Of a stretch of 64,000 nt of DNA, positions 33,415 through 46,040 are shown one piece after another. How positions within the stretch are numbered: the stretch's first letter is position 1; each line of letters begins with the position of its first letter. The notes below the pieces were generated by a model, which was not told the DNA's origin, did no database searches, and worked only from the letters and a program-made list of their open reading frames with translations. Source of the stretch: Chloranthus sessilifolius (Eukaryota; Streptophyta; Magnoliopsida; Chloranthales; Chloranthaceae); assembly GCA_021018995.1 (NCBI GenBank), contig CM037592.1, forward strand, positions 78,433,301-78,497,300, given 5' to 3'. A program made the translations under genes and the position numbers.

Positions 33415-35557
33415 TGTAATATCCCTGATATTTTGGCCTATTTTTCGTTTACCTTGGTAAGCGTGCCCGGAAATTATTATGAGATTTTTTTGGGTTTTTG
33501 TTTAGCTTTGGGTTTGATGAGAATAATGGCCAAAGGATATTGTCTCGTGATTTGTGGAAGCCATGTGTGCGTCGGCATCACTATGATTTAGGTGTTTATG
33601 TTTAACACCGGATACAAATGCAAATTAAAAGGATAGGATTGCAAATAGAAAAATCTAGATATTTTTGGTTCTTTGTTTTTGTAATATAAGAGAGAGATTT
33701 GAAGAGAAGTTACACTTCTCTCTCTCTCGTTTGAATTAAAAACTTGCAACCTTTGCCTTCACCTTTCATCCTAGATCTTGAGAAATTGTAAACCCCTCTC
33801 CCCATCTCAACCGTTGAAAATACTTGCATAGTTGTTTTGATCTATTAAATGTATTGAGAAGAGAGATAGGGGAGAGTGGTAGGCTCTGCGTGAAATATTA
33901 GTGTTGCTTTTGAGGCAACCTTGGGATGGACTGATTGGAGGTTCTAGCTTGTTAAACCTTGAAGATTGGTTCCGGTGCGTGATTTTGGTGCAACGGGATC
34001 AATGGATTAAACGTCAAGAGGTAGGCTTTTAAACCTCCATGAGTTATTTAAAGTTATGTTTTGCTTAGAGTAGAAAATGGTGTTTTTATTTAGATAAACA
34101 AACTGTGGTTGAGAGAAAGAAAAAGGGTCCGAAGATCCAAATTTAACAGCCACAGACCTGGAGAAATTCGAGGGTCGAGATTTGATTTTTCAGACCTGAT
34201 GAACTTATGGAAATTCGAGGGTCGAATTTGGAATTCGACCATCGAATTGAAAATCGAGGGTCGAATTTTTCTTTGTTTCAGGCCTTTGAAATTTTTGTCG
34301 GATTTTCTTGGCAAGCTTTCGGGTTTGACTTTTGGTCCAATATTAACACTGAGAGTGTTAATCTTTGTAGGTTTTGAGTTAGAGAGTCCTTTGTGAGGAC
34401 TGATTTTGCCTGTTTTGGGACCGTCTTTGTTGAGGTAGGGGAACCCTACACCTGATTTACATTCTATTATAAGCATAGGTTGTTTGATAAAGAGCATAAT
34501 TCCTGAAATATTTGCCTAACACAGCATGAATAAGAACTCTGAATTATGACACAAATAAGAATTTGGAAAACTTTGTTATGACTAAGAACTCAGAAATTTG
34601 AACTTCAGAACCTCAGCTATTTTTGAATGTGAACTTCGAATCAGAACTCCGAAAAATCAGTAAATATGTTATGTATACAAGCTTTGATATAAGTTAGCAT
34701 TTGCATTCGATTTGAGGCACATACGAACGAAACCCTAGATTCTACCAACCGTGTTGACGGTATTTATTTTGGCGCAAGTTTCCCTCATAGCGTACGGGCT
34801 TGTTGCACTTCAGAAAATGGATTCATGAACGACGATGGTCAGTAGGGTTTCCCATCGGTGACTTAGTCCGCTCTCATGCTATATGTAATTTGGGAGATAA
34901 AATTAAGTTATAATTTTAAGAGAAGAAGCATGCTAATTCAGAAGTTTTTGAACACATCAGATGAATTGAATTAGTTTTTTACCTCATGATTAGGACTGAA
35001 GATTTAATTTGCAAGGCATCTTTTGAAAACCATATTTGATTCGATTTATGTCTTTAAAAACTTTTACTTATAATGAAATGCAAATAGTCATGTTTCCTCT
35101 ATTGGGCTTTGTTGTTAGCTCACCCTCGACTATACGTCATAGGTGCTGAGACTGACCTAGGATCTGGAGGACTCCGATTATATTCCTGAGGAGGAATTGG
35201 ATACGCCTGCAGAGGAGTTTTTCCCTTGATCCTAGTTTATCTTTTTGGTACTTTTGGTTTAGAATTATTCCTTGAATATTGGGCCCTAGGCCATTGTTTT
35301 ATCTTTTTGATATCACTCGAGGAACCATTATTACTATTTTAGGTGCTGGATTGGCCATCACCGGTGGTTCTTCCTGGTTCCTCAGGATGATATATTGCTT
35401 TGTTAAGCTTTTGTCTTTGCTTACTCTATGTCTTGCCTCTGTTTTTAATTCTTTGTTATGCTGCTGGCTTCTGTTTGTTACGGTTTATTGAGAAATCAAT
35501 AAGTTGATGAACCGACCTTTCCTATACCTTAGGGATTGGAAAAGTCGGGACGTCACA
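33415..35557 (+). mobile_element. Solo LTR D (2.1 kb, Tekay type)
   Basis: TGTAATATCCC...GGGACGTCACA, perfect target duplication GGATA. Blocks: AGAGGTAGG (about 34018), TTCGAGGGTCGAA palindromes (about 34155-34270), GAGGTAGGGGAACC (about 34430), TTCCCATCGG (about 34848), the shared block with GACTATACGTC (35104-35145), and a hairpin (35332-35370, GAACCAT with GTGGTTC). There is no coding sequence. Confidence 0.88.
34155..34270 (+). repeat. TTCGAGGGTCGAA units in solo LTR D
   Basis: Four or five imperfect palindromes with TCGA flanks, such as ATTCGAGGGTCGAATTT, in the same LTR position as the other arrays. Confidence 0.7.
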
Positions 35558-35562
35558 GGATA

Positions 35563-36653
35563 GGAATGAACATTTTAGTTTGGTATGCGCGCTTCACATT
35601 GAAGTAACCCACTTGATTTTCGCGATTCGATTTCCGCGATCCGAGGTTATAAATATCCCTCACAAATTTTGCTTCTTCTTTGCTGGAATTATTGCATGAA
35701 CGCATCGAATTTTTGGCGCAATTTTGATCCAAGAGAGCGAGAAAACTTTCAAACCCTTTTTTGCCGTGATTCCGAAATCCGAGCGTCCATGACTGTCACA
35801 AGATCCTCTTCTTCTTGCGGGAGTGGTTAGAGTGTAGTGTTTATCACGTACAACCGACAGATTGGATTTGCAATTGCTGTTTTTTTTTTCGTTTCGTTTC
35901 AATCTGAAGAAAGGAAAAGGGTTTCAAGCCGATTCCTTGTTTTCATCGTTTGGACGTTGTGTGCCCAATTTAAGGAGGTGAATTCCTCGTATTTTGCCCA
36001 TAATGGCTTAATGTTTAGTGGTGTGGAATATGTGTACAAGATTAGAATAAAAAAAAAGGATCGATTTCATATCAAAATGGACTGAAAACAGAAGTGGGTT
36101 TCAAAATCGAGGGAATTCACTTCAGAAAAACAAAGAAAAAACCCAAAAAAAATTTCAAGCACATTTTACGGGGAATGTCGCTCGTGCGACACTACTTCAG
36201 AAAATGCCAGCCCGCACGACTTTCCCAAATGGGCAAAGTCTGATTTTTGAGGAATTTGATTCATTTTTTATCCATTTGATCCGTCAGTTAAGCATTTTGA
36301 TCCATCTGCTAGTGACACATTATTTATGCCTTCTTGTGTTATAGATTAAGCATCAGAATTGTTCGTAAAAAGACTCCGCAACTGTGTTTGCAAGACGTCG
36401 AAATTGAACTGAGGTGGGGACGATTCAATATAAATTTGCATTTTAATTTAATTCACAGATTTTCTGTTCTATTGCTGTTCTGCTATTCGAAATCGTGGAT
36501 TTAGACGCTGATAGTTTATGATGTGATCAACTTTGCATTGAAATAGTTTTCAGTGTTGGCTATGACATAGTTTTTAGTTTTGGCATATTTCAAAACTGAT
36601 CTAGTTATATGTCACTCAGCTTAGCTATATGTTACTCAACCTGGCTATATATT
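35563..36653 (+). repeat. 3' LTR of F, middle piece
   Basis: Carries a TATA box TATAAATA (35648-35655), a donor-like GGAGGTGAATT (about 35970), two GTCGCTCGTGCGAC-type palindromes (36176-36226), and repeated TAGCTATAT units toward 36650. It stops at the ATATT target duplication of S2 (36649-36653). Confidence 0.8.
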
Positions 36654-38136
36654 TGATCGCTACTTATGTATGTATCTAATTAAGTCTTAATCTATTGTAA
36701 GCGCACAATGAAAATTGTAGAATTAGTATAGGATCGTTCCTATGAAGAAGTTATTATCTTATATATATTTCTATTTCAAAGTTTATATTTATCTTTCAAG
36801 ATTCTAAACTACTGGAGATATATGAATAAAGAATGGGTTCTTAATCTAAAGTGTATAAAATAAATCCTAATCCTCATTCTTCAGATTGAGGTCATCAATC
36901 CCAATCTTCAGTCATTGGATATTTATAAAAATAAACAGTACCATTACACCGTATTGCAGCCTTTCAGAATTTGGATATCAATCAAATACTATAATTCTTC
37001 AACACAGATTTAATCTAATCAACAATCTCCTAAAATCTGGGCATCAATCAAATTCAAGAAAATTGAAGATGAAAAAGTAAAACCCATTATACTAATCTAC
37101 AAACTTCAACCTGAGTCGTCAATTCAAATCAAAATTCAAAGATGTTTACAAAACATATAAATAAAGCAAATAAAATCTAAACTAGAAAGCAAAATAAATA
37201 TATCTTTCACCCCTCAGCTGCAGTCGTCAATTGCTTCTGAGAAACTAGGATATCTACACTAATCTTTAGCACCCAATATCAGTAGTCAATTTCACTTGAG
37301 AAATCTCTGATATCTAATCTATAAAGCAATAAAAATCAACTCTAATGATCAAAAGAAAATCCAACCTCAGTCGTTAATTGATGCTGAGAATTTTTTCGAT
37401 GGATTATTCCTATACCGGACCCTCTTATTTATAAATCATAAGGAGTCGGTTTATAGAGTTCTAATTCTAATAAAAGAAACTACTAAAATAAAAGTATCCT
37501 AATATAATCTAATTCCTAATTTTATTCTTCTTTGCTTTCAAACTGTAGATGTGCTTTGGCTTTATTTCCTTGATAACAGCAGCAGAGATCTTCGGAGTGT
37601 ATCTTCATCAATCTTCTCAGATCTGTAATTCACCAAGCTTCTAATTCTGTGCATGTCGATGGTAGTTTTCACATGATCAGCAGTAGCAGTTTTGTAGTAG
37701 GGAAGCTTTTCTTTTGTACAATCGTAAATTACGATTGTCTGTTTTATTCTCTTTTTCAGAAAATTATAAATCACGATTTTCTAGCTTCTCCTATTATGAT
37801 GATTCTTCAATTACGATTTTTCTTACAATTGCTCACTTTTTCTTCTTGTGTTGCTTCTGCTTCTAGAGAATAGTAAAGTATGATTTTTTATTTCTTTACT
37901 TCATCAACGCTCAATCATCTTTTATGATTTTTTAGCTTTCAACGTATAGCGAATCGTCTTCTCACTCTAAATCATCTTTTTACTACTCTTTGAGTTCATT
38001 TTGATGAATATTAACACTTTGTCTCTCTTTTACTATTTTTCCTTAATATCTGCACATCGTTAACTTGTTAGCAACAAACTAAGTCCTAGCATCACTAAGT
38101 TAAGGATGATAAAATTATAAATTATGTGACTGATCA
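36654..38136 (-). repeat. S2 LTR, 3' copy
   Basis: 1483 bp. In element orientation it begins TGATCAGTCACATAATTTAT next to a polypurine tract (GTAAGTTTGGGAGTG, minus) and ends GCGATCA. A TATA box TATAAATA is at about 37428-37435 (minus). A palindrome cluster of AATCGTAAATTACGATT type is at about 37715-37960. Confidence 0.9.
37715..37960 (-). repeat. AATCGTAAATTACGATT palindromes, S2 3' LTR
   Basis: Includes the near-perfect palindrome AATCGTAAATTACGATT near 37721 and several variants. The same cluster is at about 52540-52760 in the other LTR. Confidence 0.8.
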
Positions 38137-38240
38137 CACTCCCAAACTTACGTTTTGCTAGTCCCTAGTAAACAAATAAACATAAAATATCTAAAACTAT
38201 AAATTTAAATGTCACTTTCGTAGGGAGCACGATTGCATTT

Positions 38241-38315
38241 AGCAGATGCAACAAGCCTTTAAACTCGTAGCAGATGCAACAAGCCTTTAAACTCGTAGCA
38301 GATGCAACAAACTTC
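38241..38315. repeat. 28-bp tandem repeat in S2 3' region
   Basis: Units begin AGCAGATGCAACAAGCC at 38241, 38269 and 38297; about 2.7 copies. Followed by (AT)n at about 38330-38350 and an A-run. Confidence 0.85.
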
Positions 38316-38316
38316 A

Positions 38317-38353
<37 letters not shown>

Positions 38354-39998
38354 AAAAAAAAAAAAAAAATTTTACAAGTTCAAAATATTTTTCAGAAAGA
38401 AATAAAATCTATACTACTAGTTAAATTAATCATCATATGTTTGGTATGATTTTCAAAAATTCTAAATCTTTCACCTTTACTTTCCATCACAGTAATTATC
38501 CTTGATCAGAATTCACCAATTTCAATTCTATACAGTGTGGAGTGTGTGCGTATCAATAAAAAATTTATTCATCATAGATTTTTTTAAATTGCAGATTTAG
38601 AAAATATTTTTATCCAAACTCTCACTATTGGCATACTTTAAAAAAGATATCAAAATTTTTGGTTTTCTCACTATGATATGTATATGATAAATTCAAAGGA
38701 CAATCAACTAAAAAGGTAAATCTCATGGAATAGATAATCAATTCTGATCATAGGACTTTTCGTTCATTCATAGTATCTATTTCATGCACCTCTACTAGAC
38801 TCATACTTTTGCATATCGTCAATTACAAAGGTCTTTCCGTCGACTTATAATGGGACTTTGTGTTAAAAGGATTTCAAAGAAAGGTAGATAGGGTTCAAAA
38901 GTTTATGAGAATTTAGTTCTTCCTTCTCTATCTTCTTTCCTTCTTTAGTAAGTATCCAAAAAGTTGGATGACTTCTTCCCATTTTTCTTTTCTGTTTTCT
39001 TATGTAAATTCTATTTTCATAGAATCGTATTTTACGATTTCTTCTAAAACTTTTCTAAATCGTCTTTTTATAATTTTTCTTCTCTTTTCCCATATATATA
39101 TATATTTTTATATTTCTTCTCAGTTGTATCCTTTTCAACAGATCCCTTATCTGTTAAGTGTATACTCCTTTCACTCCCTCTTCTTCCCTTCTTTTACATT
39201 CTAAACTCTCAGAAATTATAAGGGTTAAAGTTAGAAAGCTTTAGGTACTACATATGGTTAAAGGTTTATAAAATTTTTGTACAAAGAAATTCGATTTTAG
39301 GCTTCTAATATGGGTTCAAAGGATAAAATCTTTTTTGAAATTTTGACTTTTTGGCTCTAGTTTAACAAAAGATGGCCTTTGATCATTTTCACGATTTACT
39401 AGTATGGATGTGCTCTTATTTTGATGTATTTAACAGATAGTTCTAGAGAAACAAATCATCATAATCACAAAATATCTTGATTCTAAGTTCAGTAATATGA
39501 GATTTCTCAGTAAAAGTTCAAGAAAATTTTTAAGCTTGAAAACAAAAGCAGTCTCTCTCAAAATATAAAGAGGATATATTAGCTCAAGATCACACTAGTT
39601 TATAATTTTGAAACTATAATCCAAATTTTTTAGTTTAAATTAATCATATAGTTTCAAACATTCATCAGATACAGTGTTCAAAGGTGCTATTCATGAGTTG
39701 CAACTGTTTTATTTTGATTGTTGAACTTTTGCTATGATGGATTATAAATTTTTCAAGAGAAATTTTTATATCATAACTTTCATATAATGGTTAACTAATT
39801 TAATATATACATAACTTAAAAAAAATATTGTAAAGTGAAATAAAATTTAAACAAAAAATTAAACTAATATAAACTAATATACACAAAAAGTGTGTATCCC
39901 CCAAACTTAAATAGGACAATGTCCTCATTGTGCAAAACAGGGGACATAGCAAAAAAATTATTTTTAGAATTTTCTTATTTACCGTAATGGTGTTATTC
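38316..39998 (-). other. S2 3' noncoding region
   Basis: AT-rich, matching the 14063-16318 region of S1 in inverse orientation. It includes a purine-tract-like TTAAGTTTGGGGGAT on the minus strand near 39900. No gene recognised. Confidence 0.5.
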
Positions 39999-41078
39999 TG
40001 TAACACCCCCGATTTTTTTTCGCTAACGTTGAATCGTTGACCTTCAACAATGATACGATTATTCAGACCGATTTGACTTTGGTCAAACATTTGGTGCCTA
40101 AGACGCAGTCTTGACCCAAGTGTCTTAACTGAGAAAGTACACCAAAGGCCCGAATTTGAAAACCAATCCCCTAGCTTGAACACCAAGGTGAAACTCGAAT
40201 CCCGAGATAGGACCAGGTCCGTGCCCACCCCCGCAAACATTTAATTTAAAAGTGATGACCTTAAAGTTAATTAGGAATCTGAAACGAGATGGACGACCTA
40301 TGCGAAATCTGGGCCGATCATGTGCACCTTAGGCATGAGCCCAGCCCGAGCCCAATAATCCAAGTGTACTCGTAACTATGTGTAAAAAGGGTCCACTCAT
40401 CGGGGCTTGACCGTTAGATGTCAGCCCGTACACCGAGTTCGGTATGCCAACCCCACACCAAATCTACTTCACTTAGCATAAAAGCTATAGCCTTTAGAAA
40501 TTTGCCCCATTTTGCATGCCCGGTTGAAAGAAGAGAGGAGTGAGGAATCGAGCCCCATCTCCTTCCCAATTTCCCCTTTTGATGTGATTTCGTCCAGAGC
40601 TCGTGCTAGAATCACTGATCTGATTCTTCAACGCATGAAAACCAACCATCGACGCAGTTGCAAACATAGCTAGAGATCGAATCATCGAGTGGTCGAGCGC
40701 GAAGCTACACACCAAATTCCGCCACAATTGATCCCGACCATTCCGAACCCCGCATGTACGAATCCATGAAGGTAAATGTTTAATTTACTGTATGTGAACG
40801 TCGATTTCTTAGCATTAGTGTTCATTTCGGAAGTTCTAACCTTCATACGATGAATTTCCGAAAGATTGGATGCGTGAAAGGCTTTGTAGCCGATTTACCC
40901 CGATCTCGATGATTTGGATGTTGCATGCGCAACCAAATCGAGGAAATAGGTTCAAATTCGTGTTATAAACATGAAAGTAGGTTAGATTAGTGTGTAGAAT
41001 GGAAATTTGTTGAAGAAATTTGGGGATTTCGAATCGGGGAAGAAGACCCAAAGTCGGAACCTTTAGAATTGTAGAAAT

Positions 41079-41292
41079 CCCGCTCAAGCAGCCTTGAATC
41101 CCGCTCAAGCGTGATTACACCTGAAGCAGCCCGCTTGAGCATACTTTTTAGGCCAAAAAGTTCTATGGTAAATCCCACTCGAGCGGGTATGTGCTTATCA
41201 ATCAATCCCACTCGAGCGTACCTAAATCCCGCTCGAGTGTGTAACCACCTGAAGCATCCCGCTCGAGCGTACCTTAATCCTGCTCGAGCATA
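41079..41292 (+). repeat. CCCGCTCGAGCG array in solo LTR E
   Basis: About nine units of TCCCGCTCGAGCGT or variants. The core CTCGAGCG is shared with element B's array, but flanks differ. Confidence 0.85.
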
Positions 41293-42565
41293 AATTTCGG
41301 TTTGTGCCTGGTCCACTGTTTTGGGCGAAACTTTCTGCTCCGACCTCAAAATGGTACAATTCTTGAGGCGTTGGAAAGAAGACAACGAGATCTATAAGTT
41401 TTATGAATTAATAATTTTACAAATTTAACTTTTTAATGGTCAAAATTAAGTGGAAAGTAGGGACAAGTTTCACATAACCCGAAGTTAATACTATTCACAG
41501 GCCAACCCCTGCTCGGTATTTTGGTCATAACTTCTGACCTCTAGATCCGACTGACGCGATTCTTGCAACGTTGGAAATAGGATGATGAACCCTATGGTCT
41601 TTGTGAATTAATAGTTTCATGAATCAAAATTTTTAAAGGTCAAATTTTGGCGGGAAGTTGGGTCAAGTTCGTAATTAACACGAATTTGCCCATTTCCACC
41701 TCGGTGTTGAGAAAACACTTATGCTTGTCAAAGCCAGTAGCACTTAGGATTAATCGTCCTCATGTTGTCGTATGTTGTGATGTAGGTTGAGGGTTGGTGT
41801 CTATTAATAGGACCTTTGCCTTGCTTCTGTTTCGCACAACCTCGAGTTTAAGGTAGGGAAATTCAATACTCAAGTTTGTCTTGATGCTGATTCATGGATT
41901 TGATTTTATTTTACACTTGAACAGTTGATATCTTTGAAATGCCCAAAATCTTGATTTGTGTTTGAATGAAGTGAACTTCAGATTTTATTTTGTTTCATGT
42001 TAATATATGATTTCCATGTCTTGACTGAACTCAGTAGATGAAAAGTGAACCTGGGCATGATATTTGAACCTGATGATTCTATTTTGAAACTCGAATACTT
42101 TGAAGTGCGTGAAGCCATGATTTTTGCCTTGATGATTTGAATGGTTAGGTTAGCATATGATTTTTGAAACATGCCTTGATTTGAATTCTGTGATTTGAAG
42201 TACACAAAATGTGATTTTGACATGTAAATGATATATGTGCAACTAGAAGTGAGCCTTGTTCTTTTAAAATGATTTCCAATAAGAATTTGAGCTTGCTAAT
42301 CTGTATAAGAGTCTGAATCGAAACATGACATTTGAACTTGAGGATCTAATGTAAAACTCTGAAATTGAATTTGAAATCTGAAGTGTGTACTGTATGCATG
42401 AAACTTTGAATTTTGAACGGGAACCGACTTTCGAAATGTGAATAAGTATGTGAATCTGAAATGAAAAATGAATAATATGAACCTTTGAATCTGGACACTA
42501 GACCTTTGAATCTTTGGACAGAGCATCTTGCATATATTGAGCACCTTTGGACCTTTGCATCACGC

Positions 42566-42770
42566 ATATTGGATCGGCTTTCGGCGGTTAAACCGTGCAT
42601 CATGTCTTTATCGGGTGGCTGCGATTAAGCGATGCATCATGTCATCTTTGGGTAGCTCGACGGTTAAACCGTGCATCATGTATTGCATACTAGGCCAACT
42701 CAGCGGGTAAACCGTGCATCATGTATTGCATACTGGACTGTCTCGGCGGTTAAATTGTGCATCATGTCGC
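42566..42770 (+). repeat. Tandem GCGGTTAAACCG units in solo LTR E
   Basis: Five units with CGGCGGTTAAACCGTGCATC, period about 45-50 bp. They occupy the place of the CCGGTACGGCGGG module of other LTRs. Confidence 0.75.
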
Positions 42771-43629
42771 ATCTTTGGGTATTTGACATTGCATTTGATC
42801 TTTGGAAATCGATCTTTGGGTGACCGTTCGGGTTACATTGTATCTGAAAGATCTGGTGAATTTGAAATAGAAGGAATTCTGACCGAATCTGTGCCCAAGT
42901 GAACTAGGACTTGAGAATTCCGCATGAACACTTTGATTTTGAAATACACGATGATATTTTGCTCAAACTCATTTTTGAAATACATGATAGTGTCTTGCTC
43001 GAACTCGATTTTGAAATACATGCTAAGGTTTTTATTTCGAATTGGATTTGTAAGTACATGATGATGTGCTTTCTTAAATTTGAAATTATTTTGATATGAA
43101 ACATGCAATTGAAATTTGATTTCACTGATTAGATTTAAATCAATCAACTCTATGTTTTTGTCCGAAAAGATGTATGTTGGTATTGCTTTTCTCTATTGAG
43201 CTCGGATGAAGCTCATCCCTCGACTATACGTCACAGGTACAAGCTGTGAGCGGGACTTGGAGTTTTGGCAGATCCTTTTGTGTCGTAGACCTTTCGTACG
43301 AGAAGTTTTTTATCAAAGGCCTTGGTATTATTTTGGGTATCGTCAAGCTTGAGAATCGGTACATTAATAAATTTGTAAATCAGATTTTTGTTACGTGTTT
43401 TGTTCCCCACTGTTTAGGTGACAGTTGGCTGTCACTGGTGGTTCTTTTGGTTATCATATGTATAAGTTTAAGATTTTGTTTTGCCATTTCTACTGTATGA
43501 AAATTGCAGTTAGTTTGCTCGTTTGATGTGCCATATCTGGATGGAACGTGTTCTAAGATCCGACGGTCTGAGTTTTTCAATTCGATTAAAAAAAATATAT
43601 GTCGGGAAAATCTGGGTTGTCACATATTC

Positions 43630-44022
43630 AGTTATCGGGTCAATGATCTGCATTAGGATTCAACAATGATCCTCAAAACTTGGGAGAAATTGTGTCCGGG
43701 AGAAACAAAAATTTTGCACTATAAAGAAATAGTTAGAAACAATAAAAAAAATGGTTAAAAGAAATTAATATATACATTAAACGAAATATTTTCATGAGAT
43801 AAAGAGAAGATTACATAAAGGATTAAACCTAGGAAAAATCTAGACACACACTAAACTAAGACTTCGGCACTGGCAGCAACGTCCAAGAGAAATCTTCGAT
43901 AAAGATCAGTCCTAAATTGTGCTGCCCCTAAAAAATGCTTAATCTCTCCTTCGGATGGGTGTGTCCAATAGAAGAGGAAAAAGAAAAACTCATGAAGATG
44001 GAGGGGATGATGGAAAATTTTT
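43630..44022 (-). other. S2 spacer downstream of small ORF
   Basis: Resumes S2 after E. Minus-strand text AGTGTGTGTCTAGATTTTT near 43850 matches S1 near 14190. No further gene annotated. Confidence 0.4.
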
Positions 44023-44196
44023 CTAACGTTTGGGGGATGGGGTTTCGTCAGTGGAATCTATTTTCGGGAGAAGAGATAGAAGCTCTTGAATCAGTCGCCT
44101 CCTTTCCTCCTGGAGTGCAGAGATTTCTTCAGCTTCTTGACGGAGGAGCCTTTCGAATGCCTCAGAAATTTCTGACCAACTCAGTGGTTTCGTCAT
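44023..44196 (-). CDS. Small conserved ORF after integrase in S2
   Basis: A 57-codon frame beginning MTKPLSWSEISEAFERL and ending at TAG (44023-44025). It aligns without gaps over its first 42 residues with the S1 frame at 13838-14062, about 20 identical and many conservative changes. The middle (EEISALQEERRRLIQELLSL) is strongly charged and heptad-like, suggesting a helix or short coiled coil. No signal peptide or membrane segment. A TATA box lies 63 nt upstream, at 44252-44259. The text just upstream of the ATG is also conserved between the two elements (TTCATCCCATTCC). Function unknown. Confidence 0.55.
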   Translation of the reverse strand: MTKPLSWSEISEAFERLLRQEAEEISALQEERRRLIQELLSLLPKIDSTDETPSPKR

Positions 44197-44251
44197 GGCA
44201 AGAGTGTTGGGTGTGAAAGGAATGGGATGAATTGACCAGGCGATACTTGCT

Positions 44252-44259
44252 TATTTATA
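44252..44259 (-). promoter_or_regulatory. Internal TATA box upstream of S2 small ORF
   Basis: On the minus strand GGTTATAAATAAGCAAGT, the same 18 bases as S1 around 13761-13778. Confidence 0.6.
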
Positions 44260-44599
44260 ACCGATCCAACCCGAGAATTCGAAGAGTTGCCTTAAATGGA
44301 AGTTACGGGCTGGCATTGAAGAATGCAAACAAGTTGGTAACTCTATTAATCTTGAAAGGCGTGTCTGCGCAGTGTGAATCGAGGTGGCGCCTTTGGTATC
44401 AGAAGTTGTGCCTTTGATAACAATTGCATTACCTGGACAAAATGTTCTCTCAGCAACCATAGTCACTACGATTTTCTTGTGAGAGAATACTCTGGCTACA
44501 AGAAATCGTAATGACTGCGATTTAATGCACCACCAAAATATGTACACATACCTTACTATTGGACATATAATATATATAAATTTGTTACAGATGAGTCGG

Positions 44600-46040
44600 T
44601 AGCTCGACGGTGCCCATGAGTTGATCAGTTATACTCTAGGTCGTGTAGTGCCATTGTGGTCACTGCCCCTTTTTCTTCTAGAGATATCATCAGTTTAAGT
44701 CTTTGGCCATTAACTTTAAAAATGCGATTGTCTCTGGGGTCTTGAATGGTCATAGCCCCATGAGAGAATGCTTCTATCACATTATATGGTCCGTCCCAGG
44801 GACTTTGTAGTTTTATGGGAATAATTTCAACTTTGAATTGTATAGCCAAACTTGTTGGCCCGGCTCAAACCTTTTCCTAAAAATGTGTTTATCATGAAAT
44901 GCCTTGGTTTTGGCCTTATAGATTCGAGTATTTCAGTATGCATCATTTAAATTTCCTCCAGATCATTAAGCCCCAGCTCTCGTTGCTCGCTCGATGCATC
45001 TAGCTCAAAATTCAATGTTTTGATGGCCCATAGGGCTCTATGTTCTAATTCTACAGGTAGATGGCAAGTTTTACTATACACCAATCGGAAATGAGAGATG
45101 CCGATGGGAGTTTTATAAGCTGTTCTATATGCCCATAAGGCATCATTCAGTCGCAGGGACCAGTCTTTTCTATCAGGTTTAACAGTTCTTTCCAATATTT
45201 TCTTTATTTCTCAGTTGGAAACCTCAACTTGCCCACTAGTTTGCAGGTGGTAGGGGGTTGTGATTTTATGAATAACACCATATTTTTTGAGTAAGCTCTC
45301 GAAATACCTGTTACAAAAATGGCTTCCTCCATCACTTATAATAGCTCGTGGGGTTCCAAATTGTGTAAATATATTTTCCTTAATGAAAGAAATTACCACC
45401 TTATGATCATTTGTTTTTGTAGCTGTTGCCTCAACCCACTCGGATACGTAGTCAACGGCTATAAGGATGTATATGTATCTGAACGAAGGTGAAAATGGGC
45501 CCATGAAGTCTATGCCCCATGCATCAAAGGGTTCGACGACCAAAATTGGTTGGAGGGGCATCGTGTTCCTGCGGGACATGGCTCCTGACTTCTGGCATCT
45601 ATCACAAGCCTGACAAAAATTTTGGGCATCCTTAAATAACGTTGGCGAATAAAATCCTGATTGCAGTACCTTGGTAGCCATTTTTTTATCACCGAAGTAG
45701 CCCCCACAAGAGTAAGTACGAAAAAATTTCAGAATGTCGTGAGTGTCACTATCGGGAACACATTTTCTAATTATTTGGTTTGGACATATTTTAAATAGGT
45801 TTGGATCCTCCCAAATATAATATTTTACATTAGCAAATAAAATATATCTGTCTTGATTAGATAAGATCGGGAGGATCGTAGCAGTTGCCAAATAATTTAC
45901 TATATTGGCATACCATGGAACTGTAGCTTAGATGGCAAAAAGTTATTCGTCTAGAAAGGCATCATGCAAAGATTTCTTACTGATGATATTTGGCATTTCT
46001 ATCCTGGACAGGTGATCAACCACCACATTCTCAACTCCCT
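44600..46040 (-). pseudogene. Integrase remnant of S2
   Basis: Minus-strand text: [16 protein letters not shown] near 46020; zinc region [14 protein letters not shown]; core PFDAWGIDFMGPF and [48 protein letters not shown]; and RIFKVNGQRLKLMISLEEKG at the C-terminus. Same family as S1 and no chromodomain. Broken in a few places. Confidence 0.85.

Larger units (their letters stand above)
39999..43624 (+). mobile_element. Solo LTR E (3.6 kb, Tekay type)
   Basis: TGTAACACCCCCG...GGGTTGTCACA with a perfect target duplication TATTC (39994-39998 and 43625-43629). One set of blocks: donor-like AAGGTAAATG (about 40769), CCCGCTCGAGCG palindromes (about 41079-41292), AAGGTAGGGAAATTC (about 41850), five GCGGTTAAACCGTGCATCATG-like tandem units split across about 42566-42770, the shared block (43198-43240), and a hairpin GTGACAG/CTGTCAC (43418-43435). 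It is unusually long for a single LTR, but I find no second copy of any block and no coding. Confidence 0.85.

Noticed and set aside
42346-43147. Several short ORFs on both strands in solo LTR E
   Set aside because: They follow the GAATTTGA-like low-complexity text of the LTR and have no domain.
39999-43624. Element E as a complete retroelement
   Set aside because: Only one copy of each LTR block and no coding, so a solo LTR fits better despite 3.6-kb length.
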